Assembly: GCA_037043015.1 (NCBI GenBank)
Contig: CM073323.1
Coordinates: forward strand, 19,496,758-19,560,757
Source of the DNA: Bryum argenteum
Taxonomy: Eukaryota > Streptophyta > Bryopsida > Bryales > Bryaceae
Length of the DNA stretch: 64,000 nucleotides
Direction of reading: 5' to 3'
Each line of letters opens with the position of its first letter. Positions within the stretch are counted from its first letter, which is position 1. Position numbers and translations under genes: made by a program. The notes beneath the pieces were generated by a model. That model did not search any database and was not told the DNA's origin. It saw only the letters and a program-made list of their open reading frames with translations. Shown here one piece after another: positions 23,897 through 33,838 of the stretch.

Positions 23897-24330
23897 AAAA
23901 GGATTGAAAGGATCCGGACTCGAAGGAAAGGTGATGGCCAGAAATCCTACGAAGTAGAAATGGAAAGGAAATGGAACAAAGGATTGATCAGTGGAAGGAA
24001 AGGAGTGAAATTACGGACATGAAAGGATCAAGTAAAATTACGGACATCAAAGGATTAACATTGTAGACAAGAAAAGGATTGAAAGGATCCGGACTCGAGG
24101 GAAAGGATAATGTCCGGAATTCCTTCGGACTGGGAATGGAAAGGAAATGGAACAAAGGATTGATCAATGAAAGAAAAGGATTGAAATTACGGACATGAAA
24201 GGATCAAGTAAAATTACAGACATCACTGAAGGATTGACATTGCAGACAAGAAAAGGATTGAAAGGATTGAGACTCAAAGGAAAGGATGATGTCCGGAATC
24301 CTTCGGAGTGGGAATGGAAAGGATTGTAAT
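23897..24330. repeat. 175-179 bp tandem repeat, about 2.4 copies
   Basis: Copies beginning AAAAGGATTGAAAGGAT start at 23897, 24072 and 24251. Each carries GGAATGGAAAGGA and ATTACGGACATGAAAGGATC blocks. The array lies in an apparent intron of the RING/coiled-coil gene. Confidence 0.85.
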
Positions 24331-26068
24331 TAAAAATAACTACATACATTCGACGCATTTCAGGATCAGGAATTGATGTCAAGAAAAGAAAAAAACACAA
24401 AGGAACACCAAGTCAAATCACGGAAGTACACATCAGGATCAGGTCCAGATGGAGGACACCAAATTATAATACAAAAGCAAAAATGGAGGAGATGAGGATG
24501 AAGGAAACCTGATTTGAATTAGAAACGGAAAGGAACAAAGGATTAATAAAAGAAACAGATACTCAATTCATTCTAAGAACCTTGAAACTTGGAGCAATTT
24601 CTCTGCATAGTGCGGAAGGAGCACTGCATTTTAGAAGCTACTGTACTTGACTTTTAAAGCAACTCTCAGAGCAGCAATTTAATGAAGACACAGCTTGTGG
24701 TCACGACCATCACAATACAAGAAACAACGCAAGAACGGAAATAGATTACGTACCTATGATTATGTTAGTCGGGAAGGAGTGGGATACCTCTTTTTTTATG
24801 ATAACATAGGACTTCAGCATTCTTAGGCCTAACGCAGCTGCATATTGATGCATAAAAGGCTTCCCACAATCAGACAACAAACACTTCAAGGACACCTTAG
24901 CGTGCTTAGCAAGACACCAATGATGGTAGCAATGCCTGCAATCAATCAATACATAATCCCAACAAGAATACCAAAGATGGCCAACAAACAGGACAAGATT
25001 TAGAGTATGTACTCTATGTACATGAAGATCAGGACACTTAGCAATGGGCATGGGCTAGAAAGTGTCTCCAAACCCTTCACGCATCATTCGCAGCTGCTCT
25101 TCCATGACGCCCACCTGCCTTACAAAGGCCAATACCTTCTGTTTTAATTTTGTGTGTTCATCGCATGTCACTTCAAGCTCCTTCTCCAAGCAACTGATCG
25201 TCTTGTCACACTCTGCGACAATCTGCCGTGATCGTTTTTCACTTCGTTGTTTGTCAATTTTGGAGATGCAAAGAGCCTCACACTTTTTTTCATCATCCGA
25301 AAGTTTTGCCAACAAGGTCTCTTTGTCCGGTAAAAGAACATCTCTTGACTCCAAAAGGATGGAACTTTCTTTTATCCAAACTCGTATCGAGAGCTCCTCA
25401 CTATTAATTCTTTCCATCTCTAACAGATACTCGGCTATCATCACCGTTCGGTCCTCTCGCATTAATCTTGCTCTTCTCAGAGAGTCTTTTTTCTCACCAC
25501 TCACCTTCATTGCTGCATCCAAAGAAACTCTAAAACTCTCAAGTAAACTGAAACGTTCAGCGATTACTTCGACCATGTCGCTAATATCGGCATCCACCCA
25601 AGAAGCAAGGTTGTCTTGTGCGACAAACTTGACACGACATCGAACAGGACATGTTAGATAGACAACATACCCTTTGTTTGAGAATATATCATATTCCTAA
25701 AATATACTTAGAATATACAAGAATATGCCCACATATTCTTGGATATTCAAGCATATTTCATTCAAATTGTTTAACGTACCAGACACCTGACGAACACGAC
25801 GAACAGTCACGACAACTCGACAGACATTGCCGATAATGTGTCGAAGAAGACAACCCTGCCAAGAAGGTGAGGCAGCAACTTGTCGACCTTTTGAACTACC
25901 CCTCCTTCCCATTGAAAAAGCTTAACTTTCGCCTACAGAACTCAACTTGGCAGTATGCTTTAACGAGGGAATAAAGTCATCCCCGACCACCCCCTGTGTC
26001 GCCAAGCATCTTCATTTTCCGATTATAGAAGGAACCAACCCTTCGCCCTCCGTCTCACTTCTCACAAG

Positions 26069-26325
26069 AACCTCAATTCCGTTAAAATGGCACTATGCCA
26101 TGTGCCATTTTGTCACACCAAATCTTACATATGCACTCACAAGGGGTGGTGTATTATGTTATATCACAATTTTTTTATGATATCACTCCTTTATATACAT
26201 TGTCACTCATTTTCCATAATATCACATTCAAATTTTGTTATATCACATGGTTTTTGAACTGCATTTCAGAAAGTTAAGGATTGCCATTTTAGCAGCATAA
26301 CGCCATTTTAACGGAATTGGGGATT
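26069..26325. mobile_element. 257-bp miniature element related to Elements I and II
   Basis: The left end reads AACCTCAATTCCGTTAAAAT; the right end, on the minus strand, reads AATCCCCAATTCCGTTAAAA. Both sides carry CAAG (26065-26068 and 26326-26329), a 4-bp target duplication like that of the giant elements. The ends align with those of Element I: an AA-C start, ATTC-GTTAAAA, then GCCATGTGC at the left and a repeated TAAAA motif at the right. It has no coding capacity. It is inserted in frame in the RING/coiled-coil gene, and excision with one CAAG gives EQRRLVRSETEG without a break. I infer it is a non-autonomous relative mobilised by the same machinery. Confidence 0.8.
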
Positions 26326-26759
26326 CAAGTCTCCTTTGTTCTTTCTTCTTCAGTAGACACTCACAAAGTTTTCTACAACTCAATCTAAACTCTTCCAAGT
26401 CCACATTTGTACGTTCAGACATTAAGTAAGAACAAATACGACTCTCAAGGACTTCTTTACCAATGTCACCAACGATCACACCTCCTTCAGGCACCCCATC
26501 AAGAAGAAAACGCGTCGACACCTACATTGGTGGTGATCCGGTACACACAAATAAATCTTACACTGAGAATCTTGCAAGAATTTGGCAGAATGAATCGAAG
26601 ACGACAAGCAAGAAGAAGTGATGAGTCGGAAATGATAAAGCGCGCCAAAACAATGGTTGAGCGCCAAATGCAAGCACGAACCAACTTTCGTAACGATGTC
26701 GCCTTGCCAGTTCTGGACCGGACTATAGCCACCTAACAGCGTAATAAGCCTAGCGAGTA

Positions 26760-28300
26760 GTTTAAATTAGGTGTCCGTTTTCAACATCTAAGAGTCTGTT
26801 CCTGCATACCCCAAGCGTTCTAGCGCCCAATTGGCAATTTCACAATATTTAACATTTTGAAATAACATTGAATATAATATGATCAAGACATGTTTTTTCT
26901 AGTATAGGAAGTAAAAATTAATCATAAAAATTATTAGTCTATCGCACAAGTTGATAGTGAAACTGATTTGAAGTTTACTCAAATTGCCATACATATGCAT
27001 ATTGATTTTTATGGACAATATTTTTTGTTGAAGTATTTTGATATAATGTGAATGTAGAGGATCATGATTTTTTTTATTACAAAAAATATTCACCATTAGG
27101 TGAACTTCTCTTCACCGGTGGACTTCTTTGGCTGACATCACAACTAAACTTCTCCTCTAGGTGTTTAAACTACAACCGATCAAGACTCCTCAAGAAAGAT
27201 TTTATTGCCTTTAACTCTTCTCCGGCACATTCACCATTTGCCTCATATAACCATGTTTTTGCCAAGCATTCTTCACTAACACAAGGCCTTCTCTACCGTA
27301 GTCTAAATGGACCCTAAGTATGATCTCAAGATGAAATTTAACAACTTTGAAGTTCAAAGAATATCCATTCAAATATTTTGAGTACCGGATTTGAATTATC
27401 GTTTCTATACTAAGAAAATACATGGTTTTAGTGTAGATGTATCTCCTTTATTCAACTTTGTAATTCAACTCTGATTGTTGGATTGAATTTCAATATGATT
27501 GTGTGTCATAGAAACCTCAAATCCATCTAAGATGTGAGGAAGTTTTGGCACTCAATTTGTGCATGACATTTAGTTTTGGACATCTTTTCTTTTTTAAAAT
27601 ATGAAAAAGTTTTATCATAGCAAGACCATTATTTCATGTGTCATTATAATATTTCTTCTCGTGTTTATAGGATCTTGCGATTAAAAATTTAACCCACATA
27701 ACCTACACCAAGTCTAAAGACAAAATCCTCTTCTATCATGTGAAAAGCAACAATATTGAAACCCTTGCCATCCAGACTTAGGGCTACCAAAAAAAAACTT
27801 CAAAGAAAAGCTTAAAACCGCCACGACCAGAAATAATAAACGAATTCGAGGCACAACATTGGATGCTACAACATACAAAGCAGAGACAGAAGACAATCTC
27901 GGAGGAGGGAAACGAGACCGGAGGAAGGTGACAAAGGCGCCCAAGACAGAGTAGTCGTAGATGATGTATCTATGAGTTGGGTACCTTAAAAATCTTGATT
28001 TTGTAGATGTAAGAGACAGTGCATATGTTTATTGCCAATAGAGGATATGTATTGTTATCGTAGACTCCTCCCCCAATTTGACCTTTTTTGAATATTTATG
28101 ACTTTCAGTTCTTAGATTGCGCCGGTACAACATATCCAGAGAATTAGAAGAAAGAAGGGGTAGCCTTTAGGCAAAAGAGCCCAAGGGGGGTTGGGGGCTA
28201 TGCTACTTTAGGAGGAGAGTATTAATGTACAAGAAATAAGCTAGAAATTGTAGATTTGAAAAGTAGGAATGAGTAGACATAAAATTGAAATGATGCTTAA
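26760..28300. other. noncoding interval, no gene recognised
   Basis: AT-rich, with only short frames. Around 27560-27720 the sequence resembles a dispersed repeat also seen near 54240-54520 (shared TTTATCAT.GCAAGACCATT motif). Nothing else could be identified. Confidence 0.5.
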
Positions 28301-28306
28301 ATTAAA

Positions 28307-28416
28307 GTGCTCAAGGGTACTCCTTGAGGTGCTCAAGGGTGGGCCTTGAGGTGCTCAAGGGGGTGCCTTGAGGTGCTCAAGGGGGCGCCTTGAGGTGCTC
28401 AAGGGCGCGCCTTGAA
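28307..28416. repeat. 22-bp palindromic tandem repeat, five copies
   Basis: GTGCTCAAGG starts at 28307, 28329, 28351, 28373 and 28395. Each unit pairs CTCAAGG with CCTTGAG around four to six variable bases, so the spacer varies while the arms are constant. It lies outside both giant elements. Confidence 0.92.
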
Positions 28417-28899
28417 GAAGCAGTTTTAAGTTGTAAATTAGAACATATTTTGACCTAAAATAACTTAAAATTTATTTACATTGATATAGTCTACTCAAAA
28501 GTGACTTTGGGTTAAAAGTAAAAGATTTATGAAACTTAGATTTAGAAGAACTTTGAGTTCTATTTAAAAATGTATTATTGGCTTGGCAGTAAAAGATTCA
28601 TGAGACTTAAATTTAGAGGTACTTCAAGTGCCAATTAATTAGTACTATTGGTAAACTATGGCATGACAAATTGAGGTTAAAGTATGGTATATTCTAATTT
28701 ATTTTCATGAGTTTCCTAAAATAGTTTCAAACTCTACCAAGTAGTTAGGACATTTTCACCTCTTGTCCCAAAAGCCGTCGTTTTGGACATCAAAATGACA
28801 TTTTGTCATTTAAGACACAACTCATGTTACAAAAACGTCGTTATTATAGACATCAAAGTGACATCCTCTCATTTAAGACACTACTCGATATATTTAATT

Positions 28900-29310
28900 T
28901 TTTTTGCCAATTCCTACTAGTGTGTCTAGAAGACAACAAATGAGACATCTTCCCAAGACTTTGGAGGTACCCATAGAGGTATCACAACCTCCTAATACAA
29001 CAAAACGTACTAAAGAGTCAAGGAAATTTTCAAGAAAATATTAGCACTTATGCTACTACATTTGAACAATGCCAATGTCAATGAATACATGGAAATATGA
29101 TTATATACCTTCAGAATCTTCAAGCTTTCAAATCGCCTAGTATAAGCTTAGTATAAGGTTGGCCCGTCTATTCCTCCTCACACGCCCACCCACTTGTGAA
29201 TGAGACCTATCCTATCAAACACATCCACTTTCCTTCTGTGCAAAATTAGACTATGAAAGAAAATTGCAACTATTCGTATGTGATTTGCAAAAACGGGTCC
29301 GATCTAGATA
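28900..29310. repeat. dispersed repeat shared with 54740-55450
   Basis: The stretch around GACTTTGGAGGTACCCATA, followed by ACCTCCTAATACAACA, reappears with substitutions near 54760-54800. The GGTCCGATCTAGATAAGAG stretch near 29297 reappears as GGATCCGATCGGGACAAGAG near 55418. The order of blocks is the same, so the segmental duplication containing the Bet v 1-like genes may extend this far. Confidence 0.6.
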
Positions 29311-29317
29311 AGAGCAT

Positions 29318-29964
29318 GTCTCCATGCTTGAACCGACCCGTATTTATTTGAAGGTGAGGGTGGCTTGCATGTAATTTGGAGACACTCGACCCGTATTAAT
29401 AAAAGTGGTTCGTTTTTTTAGATGACAGGTCTACCAAGAAGGCTTGGCAAGCCCTCTTAACCCCTAAACGACCGCGGCCACCGATTCGGTTTTTACGGTC
29501 AAGGCCGAAAAAAATTTACAGTCAACTTCAAATGTTATGATCTCACATCCACTGATGATCCAACGGTTGAAAATTTTCACACCACTAACTATGGTAGTCT
29601 ACTTCAAGATCCTACGGTTAAAATTATCAAAAATTTCCAAAAATATTGGACGGACCCGCATTAGTACATAGTGGTCAGTGTTGGGATTTCAAGCTCCCAA
29701 AACATAGTGGATCTTTGGGGGTTAATAATACGGGTGACCCTCATTTCATATCTTGGATTATTCTTCCCTCAATTTAGGATGCTTTTAGAATTCCTTTGTT
29801 TGAGGAGCTTGCAATAGTTGTTTACTGTCATTTATCTATATCGAATGGAGGATTCTCACGGCACTGTCCTCACATGAGGACAACCCAACATTTCTCCTCC
29901 CTAATTTTTAAAGAAGGTTTGCCACGAACCTTGAAATATGACGGGTCGGTTCAAGCATGGAGAC
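29318..29964. mobile_element. 647-bp element with 24-bp inverted ends
   Basis: GTCTCCATGCTTGAACCGAC at 29318 is matched in inverse orientation by GTCGGTTCAAGCATGGAGAC ending at 29964, with pairing of about 24 bp. No target duplication is evident, and the interior shows no meaningful coding frame. Probably a non-autonomous DNA transposon of unknown superfamily. Confidence 0.65.
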
Positions 29965-30571
29965 CCGCCCTAACTGATGATTGACAATGTCCATCATTTC
30001 ATCGAAGCACTCAATTATCCATGCAAAGATTGTGCTTCATTGAAGAATATAGGGAGTAAACCTTAGAAAATTGGCCACCTAAATCATTAAATACGGTACC
30101 GACAGAAACTAACAGAGCGTTCCTGGTTTAGGCCTTTAAGGAACAAGAGTTTCTCCGGAACTTTAGTAATAACACAATCATGCTCAAAAGTGCACTCCAC
30201 CAAAAGAATTGGAAGATTTCTTCACATTCTCTGGTTGAAAATCTTACACTTATTTTCAAGCTGAGTAAACCAGAGATCGTTAATGTAGCATACAAAAACT
30301 TTACTCACATTTCAAGCTGCACAAAACATTTCTTAACCCTTAAACGGAGCAATTCGAAACACAATTCACCAGCTTTCTAACGAAAGCAGGATAAACCAAT
30401 TCAATAATCACACCTCGTACTGTACTCACTCAGCCAATTCTCGCACAATACCACGATATGACTTCACCATAAGTAGCACTAAACTTTCGTTCTATCACCT
30501 ACTCGTTCCTTCGATCAAACCTAACATGAATCGCTTATTTCAAGTCAAACTATTCACAAATCATTAGGGAT

Positions 30572-31764
30572 CTAAGCCTTGGCAGCACCTTCCAGGGCCT
30601 TCCACACTGCTACGATGAACTTGCTCTCCATGGCCATGCCCTCCGACACTGGCACGTAAGTGGCAGTCCACGTAGCCTTCGTCGTTCCCGCTGTCGCTCC
30701 CGGAGCGAACTCCATCACGGCCTGGACGTGCTTGAATCTGGGATCACCCCTGATCACTGTGTACCCCACCTTCTTGTTCGCCTCGTCCAGCAAGTGCAAT
30801 CGCTCCACCACCTCTCCACCATCGGGAATAGCTGCACAACGCAAGCGTAATGTGAGTAACAAAATGCTACGAATGTGCCAGAGAAGGTAGGTCAGAATGC
30901 ATTCGAGCTTCGCTTACCAGGACCCATTTTGCACAACCGGATGCTGCCAACTTCGCCATTGCCCTCCACGAACGTGCACGACTCGAAGATCTGGGGCAGG
31001 GCTTTGGGCAGGATGCTGTTCTCCTGCTTCACGGCGCTCCAGATGGCGTCGGGGCTGGCGTCCAGTGTCTCCGTGTGTGTGGCGGTCTTCTTCGCAAGGA
31101 TGGCTCTCTCGAACGTCTTGAACATCAGGGAGGTGATGTTTTTGATGTTCTCCGGAGCTGGAGCATCGCCCACAGGGTCGTACTTGGCCGTCCACGTTGC
31201 CTCCGTCTCTTTCTCACCCTTGGCCACGAACTGCACCTCGCCCGAGAAGTTGGTGTAGCGCGGATCGCCCTTTAGCACCGTGTACGTGAGTGTCCTGGTG
31301 GCGTCGTCAACCTTGTCCAAACGCTCCTTCGCAGTTCCACCATGCCCAGTCGCTGCACATGGACACATTCTCGTCACAAATTTGAGCTCCGAACAGGACT
31401 TTAGCACTCACATGCTCGATAATTCCTCTGGTGACACAATTGAGCTAGAAATCTCACAGAACGTAATCAAGCGGTTCAGAGTGAAACGGTTTAGAGAGAG
31501 ATAATGGAAATTTTTAGAGAGAATGTCCGCAGATCGTGTCCGATCCATTGATCCTGATCAATATTGCGCGATAGAGGCGATCATACCAGGTCCAAAGTGC
31601 AGAGCACGGATGGTGCCGGGACCGCCACTGCCCTCGAGAATCTCGGCCTTGGCGATGTACTCAGGCAACAGATCGGGCAGGATCTTGTCGGAATGCTTGC
31701 AGCACTCCCACGCATCCTCAGCTGAGCACTGGAGCACCTCGGTGTGGGAAATCGTGTGCGCCAT
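30572..31764 (-). CDS. Bet v 1/START-like two-domain protein, copy A (290 aa)
   Basis: Three exons with GT-AG introns: 31764-31587, 31352-30918 and 30831-30572, totalling 873 nt with consistent phase-1 junctions. The start MAHTISHTEV was chosen because the hydrophobic-plus-HTE opening is the start of a Bet v 1-type fold and is conserved in copy B. Two domains of about 145 residues follow each other. Each opens with a THTE or SHTEV strand, has a helix beginning SAEDAW or SPDAIW, an EGNGEVGSIR or EGSGGPGTIR glycine loop typical of Bet v 1 proteins, and a C-terminal helix. Introns fall at the same place in each domain, after FGPG and KMGPG, which points to internal duplication. Such proteins bind hydrophobic ligands in a central cavity; the ligand is unknown. 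Element II lies about 1.6 kb upstream. Confidence 0.88.
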
Positions 31765-31982
31765 CACTTTCAAATGCAATCCACTGCTCGATCAAAGAAG
31801 ACTGAACGTAGTACAATCGAGCAGACAGGGATCGGAGGAAGACTGATGATGAAAGAGTGAGCTCGGCCTGATATTTGTAACGCTCCATGGCACCAACAGT
31901 CATTGCATGCAGTTCCCCAATTAGTGGGCATACCGCCAGCTATAGGTACATGTTCTTCTGGATGGATGGAACATATCTATGC

Positions 31983-32219
31983 GATTCGGGATCGTCACTG
32001 TACACGAATCAACTAGATCGTCACCTATACCTTCCGACCAGAACCCCTAAATTAAGATGTAAGATCTACCAGATTTCCTCGGAACAGCAAAATGGTAGCG
32101 GATTCGGGATCGTCACTGTACACGAAACAACTAGATCGTCACCTAAACCTTCCGACCAGAAACCCTAAATTAAGATGCAAGATCTACCAGATTTCCTCGG
32201 AACAGCAAAATGGTAGCGG
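31983..32219. repeat. 118-bp tandem duplication upstream of Bet v 1-like copy A
   Basis: GATTCGGGATCGTCACTGTA begins both copies, at 31983 and 32101. Copy B of the gene has only one unit near 57966-58081, so the duplication arose after the genes separated. It lies about 220-450 bp upstream of the start and could duplicate promoter elements. Confidence 0.88.
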
Positions 32220-32331
32220 ATGAGTGTATGCAGTAGCGGTTTGTGAGCACTCAGGCGGCGATCTGGACCTGGTGTCTTAAAGTGCAAGGAAATTAGCGTA
32301 TACTCCGGAGAGAGGTGATGTCAGCAATGTT

Positions 32332-33209
32332 TTTTTAGTTTTTTTATTATTTTATCATATTTTTTTTACACAAATCAAAGTACTTTCATTGCATGAGAAA
32401 GAATACAACCCCAGCGACAAGTGGCCTCGGAGAAAAATAAAAAAGAGTTAGTAGCCTCTAAACCTATGACTTTCTAAAAGACGTACTGAGCCAGAGCAAG
32501 GACACGCTCTGCAAATCACAGAATGCCCATACGCCCGATCCCGCCTCATTTCTACTTCCTCAACTGCTCAATGCGGTTCAAAGACAAATCCTGCGATCAG
32601 TCCAGCTGGCTGCCATGTTGGCTGATCAAAGTGAAATCTTGCGATGACCTCGTATAGGCCCCTCCACTTCGTGCAGGCATTCCTCAGCAACGTAAGTGTG
32701 TTGTCGTTCACCTTAGACTTCTTTCCCAACCTGATGTGATCCCATTCCACGCGACTGTAGTCTTGAATGCCAGTCCAAATTACACTCCTCATCCTATCTT
32801 GCGACCAGCTCAAGTTGTTGAAGACTTTGTCGTTTCTTTCAACCCAAAGAGCCCATAGCACCACCGTCCTCAATTCTAGCCAGATTCTCTTCACATGATT
32901 AAACTTCTGAGGGATGTGGCTTGAGAAAATTCCTTGTTTCCAGGTCAATCACGGCCAAGGTCCTTGCGCGTCCTTCCCGTAAACCAAGACATTCATGATA
33001 TGAATGGCCCATTGCCAAGCATATTGTGCAGAGGTGCACTCCCAAAACCTGTGAAGCACGGACTCACTCTTCTGAGCGTCTCGGGCAGACCGGGCATCGA
33101 ATGTCAATATGCCTATCAATTCTCCCCTCCAGTGATTTACCGCTACTGCTCGATGCCAAATAAGCCAGAGGAGACCTGCTTCTTTACTAGTTCTTTCCTT
33201 GGCCCACAC
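32332..33209 (-). mobile_element. 5'-truncated L1-type LINE
   Basis: A 15-bp target duplication GATGTCAGCAATGTT flanks it (32317-32331 and 33210-33224). A poly-T/AT-rich tract at 32332 marks the 3' end of a minus-strand LINE. The coding remnant, 33209-32568, shows the zinc-binding C-terminal region of plant L1 proteins (ESVLHRFWECTSAQYAWQWA, then VVLWALWVERNDKVFNN). One in-frame TGA at 32949 separates the two stretches. The corresponding site near 58173-58186 in copy B is uninterrupted. Confidence 0.92.
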
Positions 33210-33362
33210 GATGTCAGCAATGTTGAATAAATTGTTAGGAGTGATCAGCTCCCCCCCGTCTTGGGGTCAACGAGGCCGCGCATTCACAACTTACAACTCG
33301 CGTGCTCGTGACGAGACGAAGATATCGCACTACCACATTCTCTCACTCAGTGGGACAAATTG

Positions 33363-33390
33363 AACACGTAATTCGTTATAATGGGAATAT
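33363..33390 (+). repeat. left terminal inverted repeat of Element II
   Basis: Begins AACACGTAATTCGTTATAAT and continues GGGAATAT. It matches 53759-53786 perfectly over 28 bp in inverse orientation and is preceded by the ATTG target duplication. Confidence 0.96.
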
Positions 33391-33435
33391 TCAAACTCTC
33401 AAAAACCAATCGACCTAAATTCCAACATATATATC

Positions 33436-33510
33436 GAGCTAAACGTGCGTGTTTTAGAGCAAAACGCGCGTGATGTAGAGCTAAACGCGCATGTGGTAGA
33501 GCTAAACTGA
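33436..33510. repeat. 21-bp subterminal tandem repeat of Element II
   Basis: GAGCTAAAC-like units start at 33436, 33457, 33478 and 33499, separated by GCGCGTGTTGTA-like sequence. Each unit carries one arm of the element's palindrome (GAGCTAAA), so these read as half-sites repeated in one orientation about 75 bp inside the left end. No matching block was seen near the right end. Confidence 0.85.
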
Positions 33511-33784
33511 ATACAAAAGATGATCAAAATAGCAAAAGCAAAATGCATCCTGACAGCAATTTGCTAAAAGAGCACAATAAAACGATAAACTCAATTAAAC
33601 TGGGAATCAACGACCAAGTCCGAAAATTTACAAACACTTGAATTGTTAACTTTAAGGCATAACAACTGTACCAATACTTAACTACGGATGAGAGGTAGGA
33701 CTTCTAGTACGTGCATTTCTAAGATGAATCTACTGGCAAAAAGTCACCACACGATAAATTGACAGCTCAAATTGCACTGAGGTC

Positions 33785-33807
33785 ATTTAGCTCGACTAGA
33801 GCTAAAT
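33785..33807. repeat. single imperfect palindrome at the 3' end of the DUF7869-type gene
   Basis: ATTTAGCTCGA and AGAGCTAAAT arms differ from the element's consensus palindrome by one position near the centre. Lies 32 bp beyond the stop codon of the minus-strand gene. Confidence 0.85.
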
Positions 33808-33838
33808 TGGCATGCCCAAATAAAGTAGGGATGTCAGG

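Larger units (their letters stand above)
22782..26521 (-). pseudogene. RING/coiled-coil protein gene, decayed
   Basis: Minus-strand coding remains run through one frame from 26521 to about 24750, then through smaller exons to 22782. From the N-terminus they contain: a basic segment (GRRGSSKGRQ) near 25910; a roughly 180-residue coiled coil at 25597-25058 rich in Glu, Lys and Leu; a Cys/His-rich segment (DCRHCYHHWCLAKH, then CLLSDCG) near 24830-24960; and a C3HC4 RING finger split by an intron, with CHMCKTKPSVVRLK near 23640-23685 and ACGHDTFCFGCVNG plus CPTC near 23440-23516. A RING implies E3 ubiquitin ligase activity; the target is unknown. In-frame stops occur at 25055 (TAG), near 26015 and 25924, just after the RING (two TGA), near 23268 and near 23104. 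The 257-bp miniature element is also inserted in frame. The upstream start is uncertain. Confidence 0.6.
30260..33362. repeat. segmental duplication copy A, Bet v 1-like gene and upstream region
   Basis: Matches 56140-58330 closely through the gene, introns and upstream region. It is interrupted by a LINE at 32332-33209, absent from copy B, and its continuation is displaced by Element II to 53791-54042. Copy B therefore preserves both empty sites. Confidence 0.9.
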
